Shown: piece by piece, positions 33,104 to 38,471 of the stretch
How the letters are laid out: every line of letters begins with the position of its first letter
How positions within the stretch are numbered: the first letter of the stretch is position 1
Assembly: GCA_900553125.1 (NCBI GenBank)
Contig: USCB01000014.1
Coordinates: 1 to 38,471, forward strand
From: an uncultured Clostridium sp.
GTDB lineage: Bacteria > Bacillota > Clostridia > TANB77 > CAG-508
Reading direction: 5' to 3'
Length of the DNA stretch: 38,471 nucleotides
Program-made: the position numbers and the translations under genes
The notes under the pieces: generated by a model
What the model was told of the DNA's origin: nothing
Databases searched by the model: none
What the model saw: the letters and a program-made list of their open reading frames with translations, nothing else

Positions 33104-33132
33104 ATTGTACTATAAAATGAGTCTTTTTTCAA
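33104..33132 (-). promoter_or_regulatory. promoter of the AAA/PD-(D/E)XK gene
   Basis: Minus-strand TTGAAA (33132-33127), 17-base spacer, TACAAT (33109-33104), with AGGAGGTG close to the ATG at 33076. Confidence 0.6.
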
Positions 33133-33163
33133 GGAAAAATAAAAAGTTTGCAGGATAAAAGTG

Positions 33164-33192
33164 TTGACTTAGGAATTAAAGTTGTATATACT
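33164..33192 (+). promoter_or_regulatory. promoter of a small unit in the 33.1-33.5 kb gap
   Basis: TTGACT (33164-33169), 17-base spacer, TATACT (33187-33192), reading away from the minus-strand gene towards the small open frame and the terminator at 33442. Confidence 0.55.
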
Positions 33193-33228
33193 AAAAATAA
33201 CATAGATTTTTTTTTAAAATAAAAACTA

Positions 33229-33436
33229 ATGAGAAGGGAAAACAGAAAAAATAGAAAAAGAAAAAAATGAAAAATATAAAATTGATTTTGATAAAATAAA
33301 AGAACAAAGAGAAACAAAAGTGTATAATTCAAAAGAAGAAAAAATGGAAGAAAAATCATTGGTTATGATTAAAGAAGAAAAATGGTATAAGAAAATTATA
33401 AAAAAGATATTAGAATTATTTACAAGAAAAAAATAA
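33229..33436 (+). pseudogene. small Lys/Glu-rich open frame lacking a proper start
   Basis: A frame open from 33233 to a TAA at 33434-33436 encodes about 67 very charged residues ending KKIIKKILELFTRKK, with a possible amphipathic C-terminal helix. It has no ATG near its beginning. An ATG at 33229 is in a different frame; dropping one A after it would join them. No ribosome site is seen. With its own promoter and terminator, this may be a decayed gene or a non-coding transcript. Family unknown. Apart from this, promoters and the terminator, I see nothing in 33077-33595. Confidence 0.35.
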
Positions 33437-33441
33437 AAAAT

Positions 33442-33501
33442 AATTTCTATTTACTAATTAAATGCGATTTATAAGCAAAAATAGTAAATAGAAATTTTTT
33501 T
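33442..33501 (+). terminator. intrinsic terminator, perfect stem
   Basis: AATTTCTATTTACTA (33442-33456) and TAGTAAATAGAAATT (33482-33496), 15 perfect pairs, 25-base loop, followed by T residues. Confidence 0.8.
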
Positions 33502-33532
33502 ATTATATATACAAAAACTATTCACAATATAC

Positions 33533-33561
33533 TTGATATTTTTAACAAATTAATATAAAAT
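33533..33561 (+). promoter_or_regulatory. promoter of the subtilisin-like gene
   Basis: TTGATA (33533-33538), 17-base spacer, TAAAAT (33556-33561), about 35 bases before the TTG start. Confidence 0.6.
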
Positions 33562-33595
33562 GTAAACGTAAAAAATCAAAAAAAGGTGATATATA

Positions 33596-35992
33596 TTGAG
33601 AAGGAAAACAAGAGCAAAAGTAAAAAAAGGATTAATAATTACAAGCATAGTAATAGCAGTAATATTAATTATAATAGCAATAACATTTCTTATAATAAAA
33701 ATAAACCAAAAAAAAGAAATATCTTATGATGATGGGGTAACATGTAAAAACTATTTCACAAAAATAACAATAGACATAAATTCAAAAGAAGTAAAAAGAG
33801 ATGAAATAGAAACAACATTAAAAGAAGAATTTAACATAACAGAAGAACAAGAAAATCAACTGTATAGTTCTTCAGATGAAATGAGAAAATACTTGTCCAA
33901 CTCTGTATTTAACATATCAGAAAATGGACAAACCTTTACAATTGAAAACCCATATCAAACAAAAAGTTTAATAGTAAAAGCCAAAGACATAAAAGAAAAA
34001 ATCGAAGGAGAAGAAATTAATAAGATAGCAGATAACCTATATATTTTAAGTTTCTATTCTGAAAAACTAACAAAAGCAATGTATAATTATTATAAAGAAA
34101 AAGAATATATACAAAAAATTTTTTATGATGAAGTTACAATAAATAAAACAATAAATGACATATCTCAAACAATGTATGGAGAAACAGAAACAGACCTCAA
34201 AAATCATCATTCTTTAGGTGCAACAGTAATGGGATTAGATAATTACCAAAAAATAATAAATGACAACGGAAATCCATCAAATATAGTAATAGCAACAATT
34301 GGTTATGGAATAAATTACAAAAATAATTTTTTTCAAAATAGAATAGATGGAAATTCATACAATTTCATATTAAATAATAAGGACATATCAGAAACAATTG
34401 CACAAGGCAGCAGAATTGCTGAAGTACTTACAGATTCAACAACAAATAATGTAAAAATTATGCCACTTGTAACTGTAACAAAAGAAGGATATACATCAAC
34501 ATCTAGTATAATAAAAGCAATTAGTTATGCAACAAAAAAATCAGATGTTATTTGTTATGAATTAGTAAATACGCAAAATGAGGCAATTGACATGGCACTA
34601 GAAAATTGTTTCAAAGAAAATATACCAGTATGTAGTGTGTCAACAAATTCAAAGTATAGTGGTAATCAAGAAAATAGTGATGATTATCCGGCAAACCATA
34701 GTATGACAATCGCAGTATCATCATTAGATAGAGAATTAAACATTGCAGACTATTCAGGAAAAGGGGAATATATTGATTTTTCTGCTCCAAGTACAGATGT
34801 AGAAGAAATTTTTAGCAATAGTGCAAATATATCAAGATGGTCAGGGGCACAATATTCAAATGCACAAATCGTATCTGCAATAGCATTGATAAAAACATAT
34901 GATAAAGAGGCTACAATCTTAGATATATACAATTTTCTAAGAAATTACTGTGTCGATTTAGGAACAAAAGGAAAAGATAAGCTGTATGGATATGGATGTC
35001 CAAGTTTCCAGAATTTAAAATTATCAGATATTGATAAAAAAGTACCAGAATTCAAAGAAATTACATATGAAAACGAGAGCTGGGAAACTTTAAAACAGGT
35101 AAAAATTGTTGCAGATGACAATATAAGAATGAATGCATGGGCTGTAACAAAAAATGAAAATGGTCCAGCAGAAAATGAATGGCAAATAATACAGGATGTT
35201 ACGCCTAGTATAGATGTAACTGCAACAATAGCAGAAAATGGAAAATATTATATTTGGATAAAAGACATGGCAGGAAATATGGCAAACAAAGAGATTCAAA
35301 TTGATAAAGTAGATAATACTCCACCAAAGATAGCATATACAATAGATAAGGCAACATTAAGTTCGGGATATGTAACAATAAATGTTACGGCAGAAGATAG
35401 TCAATCAGGTCTATATGATAGTCCATTTAGTTGGGATAAACAAACATGGTCACAAGATAACAGTAAAAAAATTGTCAAACAAAATGGAAGATATAAAGTT
35501 TACGCAGAAGATAATTTAGGAAATGTCGGAGAATTAGAAATATTAGTTGACTGTTTCCCACAAGTTGGAACATATGAGCTTGCAGAAGGAGATATCATCA
35601 CACAAATGAGTGTTTCAGCAGATTGGATTGGAAATACAAATAATAATGTAGAAATAAAATTAAATCAAAATATAAATATTATTGGATGGCAAATTACAAC
35701 AGATGAAAATATTCCATATGAATTTGTTTCAGTTGATAATATAGTTAATAATCAAAATACTGAAAACAATACTATAAATACAAGTTTGCCAAATAATGTT
35801 ATGATGGAAAACACTGTACAAAATCAAACAAATACAAATACATCAAATGTCATTCAGCAAATTCAACCAAGAACAGAGCCGATTGTAATTAATACATCGT
35901 TAGATATAGATAAAACATATTATTTTTGGATAAAAGATAGTTATGGAAATACAAGATATCAGACCTTTATAATACACAAGGCTGTTATATAA
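33596..35992 (+). CDS. membrane-anchored subtilisin-like protein without catalytic residues
   Basis: 798 residues starting with TTG after AAAGGTGAT. A basic tail and one membrane helix (about 12-34) anchor it, with the rest outside the cell. Residues 228-440 follow the S8 subtilase plan: NIVIATIGYGI for the Asp strand, IAQGSRIAEVL for the His helix, NIPVCSVSTN for the oxyanion strand, YPANHSMTIAVSSL, IDFSAPSTDV and WSGAQYSNAQIVSAIALI for the Ser helix. At the catalytic positions stand G236 (for Asp), Q270 (for His) and Q419 (for Ser); oxyanion Asn N351 is kept. Two or three Ig-like domains follow (about 490-690), then an Asn/Thr-rich linker and a last strand-rich segment. It is likely a binding or scaffold pseudoprotease. 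Confidence 0.75.
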   Translation: MRRKTRAKVKKGLIITSIVIAVILIIIAITFLIIKINQKKEISYDDGVTCKNYFTKITIDINSKEVKRDEIETTLKEEFNITEEQENQLYSSSDEMRKYLSNSVFNISENGQTFTIENPYQTKSLIVKAKDIKEKIEGEEINKIADNLYILSFYSEKLTKAMYNYYKEKEYIQKIFYDEVTINKTINDISQTMYGETETDLKNHHSLGATVMGLDNYQKIINDNGNPSNIVIATIGYGINYKNNFFQNRIDGNSYNFILNNKDISETIAQGSRIAEVLTDSTTNNVKIMPLVTVTKEGYTSTSSIIKAISYATKKSDVICYELVNTQNEAIDMALENCFKENIPVCSVSTNSKYSGNQENSDDYPANHSMTIAVSSLDRELNIADYSGKGEYIDFSAPSTDVEEIFSNSANISRWSGAQYSNAQIVSAIALIKTYDKEATILDIYNFLRNYCVDLGTKGKDKLYGYGCPSFQNLKLSDIDKKVPEFKEITYENESWETLKQVKIVADDNIRMNAWAVTKNENGPAENEWQIIQDVTPSIDVTATIAENGKYYIWIKDMAGNMANKEIQIDKVDNTPPKIAYTIDKATLSSGYVTINVTAEDSQSGLYDSPFSWDKQTWSQDNSKKIVKQNGRYKVYAEDNLGNVGELEILVDCFPQVGTYELAEGDIITQMSVSADWIGNTNNNVEIKLNQNINIIGWQITTDENIPYEFVSVDNIVNNQNTENNTINTSLPNNVMMENTVQNQTNTNTSNVIQQIQPRTEPIVINTSLDIDKTYYFWIKDSYGNTRYQTFIIHKAVI

Positions 35993-36009
35993 AAAAGGAG
36001 GAGGAAAAA

Positions 36010-37011
36010 ATGTCATTTATAGAAGAAATAAAAAAAAGAGCTAAAAAAGACATAAAAACAATTATATTACCAGAATCAGAAGATAAAAGAGTATTAGAGG
36101 CAGCAAGTAAAGTAACAAAAGAGGGGTTTTCTAAAATAATCCTTTTAGGTGACGAAGAAAAAATAAAGGAAGATTGCCAAAAATATGAGATAAATTTGGA
36201 TGGAGTGGATATTATAAATCCGCTTACATCTGATAAAAAAGAAGAATATAAAAATAAACTGTATGAACTTAGAAAAAACAAAGGAATGACTTTAGAACAG
36301 GCTGAAATTCTACTAAAAGAACCAATATATTTTGGAATGATGATGTTAAAAGATGAAAATTCTAAAGCAGATGGTTTGGTATCAGGTGCAGCACATTCAA
36401 CTGCAAATACACTAAGACCAGCACTTCAAATACTAAAAACAAAACCAGAGACAAAACTTGTATCAGCATTTTTTGTAATGTGTGTGCCAGATTGTGTATA
36501 TGGAGAAAATGGAACATTCATATTTGGAGATAGTGGATTGAACCAAAATCCAACAGCAGATGAACTTTCAGAAATTGCCATATCATCATCAAAGAGCTTT
36601 GAGCAGTTAGTCCAAAAGCAAGCAAAAGTTGCAATGCTTTCATATTCAACAAAAGGAAGTGCTAAATCAGAATTAACAGAAAAAGTAATTGAGGCAACTA
36701 AATTAGTAAAAGAAAAAGAAAATAATTTGATGGTAGATGGAGAATTACAACTAGACGCAGCAATAGTGCCAGAAATAGCAGCATCTAAAGCTCCAGACAG
36801 TCCTTTAAAGGGAGAGGCAAATGTACTTATATTCCCAGATTTAGATGCTGGAAATATTGGATATAAGCTAGTTCAAAGATTGGCTAAAGCAGAAGCCTAT
36901 GGACCACTTTGCCAGGGAATTGCAAGACCTGTTAATGATTTATCTCGTGGATGTTCAGCTGATGACATTGTTGGGGTTGTTGCAATAACAGCTGTTCAGG
37001 CACAGGAGTAA
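36010..37011 (+). CDS. pta: phosphate acetyltransferase
   Basis: Converts acetyl-CoA and phosphate to acetyl phosphate. 333 residues, the short single-domain form. TIILPESEDKRVLEAA at the N-terminus, DGLVSGAAHSTANTLRPALQ, and the C-terminal VNDLSRGCSADDIVGVVAITAVQ with the catalytic Ser-Arg segment are clear signatures. The ATG follows AAAAGGAGGAGG, 17 bases after the subtilisin-like gene. Its partner ackA is next, separated by a nested palindromic repeat. Confidence 0.97.
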   Translation: MSFIEEIKKRAKKDIKTIILPESEDKRVLEAASKVTKEGFSKIILLGDEEKIKEDCQKYEINLDGVDIINPLTSDKKEEYKNKLYELRKNKGMTLEQAEILLKEPIYFGMMMLKDENSKADGLVSGAAHSTANTLRPALQILKTKPETKLVSAFFVMCVPDCVYGENGTFIFGDSGLNQNPTADELSEIAISSSKSFEQLVQKQAKVAMLSYSTKGSAKSELTEKVIEATKLVKEKENNLMVDGELQLDAAIVPEIAASKAPDSPLKGEANVLIFPDLDAGNIGYKLVQRLAKAEAYGPLCQGIARPVNDLSRGCSADDIVGVVAITAVQAQE

Positions 37012-37014
37012 TTT

Positions 37015-37104
37015 TTTCTGATTGGGGACGGTTCCTTTTCAGAAAAATGTTCTTTTGGGACCGGTTCTTTTTGGTACATTTTGTAAAAGGAACCGTCCCC
37101 AATC
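37015..37104 (+). repeat. nested palindromic repeat: half unit inside the loop of another (locus 11)
   Basis: Outer arms GATTGGGGACGGTTCC... (37020-37040) and ...GGAACCGTCCCCAATC (37085-37104) form a palindrome. The 44 bases between them include one half unit bounded by TGTTCT (37048-37053) and GGTACA (37073-37078). Comparable single copies have loops of one or two bases. Confidence 0.9.
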
Positions 37105-37122
37105 CAAAAAAGGAGGTGTGAT

Positions 37123-38364
37123 ATGAAAATATTAGTTATAAATGCAGGAAGTTCGTCACTAAAATATCAAGTAATAGATATGGAAACAGACGAAATGTTA
37201 GTAAAAGGAAATTTCGAAAGAATAGGTCAAGCAGGTTCATTTTTAACACATAAAGTAAATGGAATAAAACGTAGATTTGAACATGAAGTTAAAAATCATG
37301 AAGAGGCAATACAGTTTATAATATCAAGAATATTAAATAGACACTATGGAGTTATAAAAAGTCTTGATGAATTGGCAGGAATAGGACATAGAGTAGTACA
37401 TGGTGGAGAAAAATTTAAGTCGCCTGTTATAATTACAGATGAAGTTATACAAGAAATAGAAAAATGTTCGGATTTAGCACCACTTCATAATCCAAATGCA
37501 ATAGCAGGAATAAAAGCCTGTCAAAAAGTAGTACCAAATATGAAGATGGTTGCAGTATTTGATACAGCATTTCATCAAACAATTCCAAAGGAAAAATATA
37601 TTTATCCAATTCCATATGAATATTATGAAAAATATGGAATAAGAAAATATGGGTTTCATGGGATATCACACGAATATGTTGCAAATCGTGTAGCAAAATT
37701 AATGAACAAAGACATAAAAGACCTAAAAATAATAAGCTGTCATTTGGGTCAGGGAGCAAGTTTGTGTGCCATAAAAAATGGTAAATCACAAGAAACAACA
37801 ATGGGATTAACACCACTTGGAGGAATTCCAATGGGTTCAAGAAGTGGAGATTTAGACCCATCTGTTATAACATATTTGATAAAAAAATCAGAAAAACCAA
37901 CAGTTGGAGTAAGAGAGCTTGCAAAAACTGACCATAAAGAATTGACTGCTGATGAAGTAGAAGAAATGCTTAACAAAAAATCAGGAGTTTATGGAATATC
38001 AAGAATATCTTTAGACTTTAGAGATATAGAGTTAGATAGTCTATCAGGAGGTCATCATGCAAAACTTGCATTAGATGTGTTTGATTATAGAGTAGCTCAA
38101 GAAATTGCCAAATGTGCAGTTGCAATTGGCGGAGTTGATGTAATAACATTTGAGGCAGGTGTTGGTGAAAAAGGTCCACTTGATAGAGAACATATCTTAG
38201 AATACCTATGCATCTTAGGAGTTGAACTAGATAAAGAGGCAAATGAGGAAACAAAAGGCGAAGAAAGAGAAATATCTACGCCTTCATCTAAGGTTAAGGT
38301 TTGGGTTGTTCCTACAAATGAAGAATTGATGATTGCAAAAGAAACTTATGAATTAGTAAAATAG
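37123..38364 (+). CDS. ackA: acetate kinase
   Basis: Makes ATP and acetate from acetyl phosphate and ADP. 413 residues. MKILVINAGSSSLKYQVID opens the ASKHA fold; GIGHRVVHGG, FDTAFHQTIP, RKYGFHGISHEYV and GGIPMGSRSGDLDPSV are diagnostic. The motif written FTAGIGEN in most homologues reads FEAGVGEK here, a mild variation near the catalytic glutamate. The ATG follows AAAGGAGGTG. With pta it forms the main fermentative ATP-yielding pair. Confidence 0.97.
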   Translation: MKILVINAGSSSLKYQVIDMETDEMLVKGNFERIGQAGSFLTHKVNGIKRRFEHEVKNHEEAIQFIISRILNRHYGVIKSLDELAGIGHRVVHGGEKFKSPVIITDEVIQEIEKCSDLAPLHNPNAIAGIKACQKVVPNMKMVAVFDTAFHQTIPKEKYIYPIPYEYYEKYGIRKYGFHGISHEYVANRVAKLMNKDIKDLKIISCHLGQGASLCAIKNGKSQETTMGLTPLGGIPMGSRSGDLDPSVITYLIKKSEKPTVGVRELAKTDHKELTADEVEEMLNKKSGVYGISRISLDFRDIELDSLSGGHHAKLALDVFDYRVAQEIAKCAVAIGGVDVITFEAGVGEKGPLDREHILEYLCILGVELDKEANEETKGEEREISTPSSKVKVWVVPTNEELMIAKETYELVK

Positions 38365-38404
38365 CATAGCAAAGTGAAATTATTTAGGGGATTGTTTTTA
38401 GTGC

Positions 38405-38471
38405 GATGTTCCGTTGGGACCGGGTCTTTTTAGTGCATTGTTCCATTGGGACCGGGTCTTTTTGGTACATT
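38405..38471 (+). repeat. tandem palindromic-repeat half units, cut by the window end (locus 12)
   Basis: Two half units in the same orientation: TGTTCC at 38407 and again at 38439, a 32-base period, each followed by GGGACCGGGTCTTTTT. The array may continue beyond the window. Confidence 0.85.

Noticed and set aside
38405..38471. CRISPR array
   Set aside because: The repeat has a 32-base period, but there are no unique spacers; the whole period is repeated, and the unit matches the intergenic palindrome family.

Overview
This is a very AT-rich window with tight operons, strong Shine-Dalgarno sites, sigma-A-type promoters and family matches typical of the class Clostridia. A SpoIIQ-like gene hints at an endospore former. 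I would place it as a low-GC clostridial anaerobe, possibly an uncultured gut lineage, but I see no 16S gene or other decisive marker. No tRNA, rRNA or CRISPR array was seen.

Layout. 1-180 is the tail of an unidentified gene. 302-3800 is a pyrimidine operon (pyrF, pyrK, pyrD) with a nucleotidyltransferase/HEPN toxin-antitoxin pair between pyrF and pyrK; a 15-base direct repeat brackets the pair. A small ribbon-helix-helix-like gene follows, then a divergent orotate phosphoribosyltransferase-like gene on the minus strand. 5270-10313 is an operon of an HD-domain gene with a +1 frameshift, reduced SecD and SecF, GreA, an unknown protein and a SpoIIQ-like M23 protein. 10511-14017 holds rpsO, pnp (with a long leader hairpin) and scpA. 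14280-22452 is a glycolytic cluster gap-pgk-tpiA-gpmI-eno, interrupted by a Nudix/guanylate-kinase-like pair and a YezG-family immunity gene. 22558-26481 holds tsaD, a metallophosphoesterase and recG, followed by a compact unit with its own promoter, a 45-codon ORF and a large 3' hairpin. 27046-31177 holds a small membrane protein, a Lon-like AAA protease split by a frameshift at an A7 run, a pilin-like protein and a wrecked M23 peptidase. 31409-33076 (minus) is an AAA-ATPase/PD-(D/E)XK protein. 33596-35992 is a membrane-anchored subtilisin-fold protein lacking all three catalytic residues. 36010-38364 is pta-ackA.

The most striking feature is a family of short palindromic repeats built on GGGACCGGTTCTTTTT or GGGGACGGTTCTTTT. 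They occur at 12 intergenic sites, usually between a stop codon and the next ribosome binding site, as perfect palindromes, decayed palindromes, tandem half units and nested copies. They resemble a REP/MITE-type family that is or was mobile. No transposase for them lies in the window.

Metabolically the window covers UMP synthesis, lower glycolysis and acetate/ATP formation, as expected of a fermentative anaerobe. Several genes (HD protein, Lon-like protease, M23 peptidase, perhaps the small ORF near 33230) carry frame breaks. These are either real decay or assembly indels; the M23 gene with four breaks is clearly a pseudogene.
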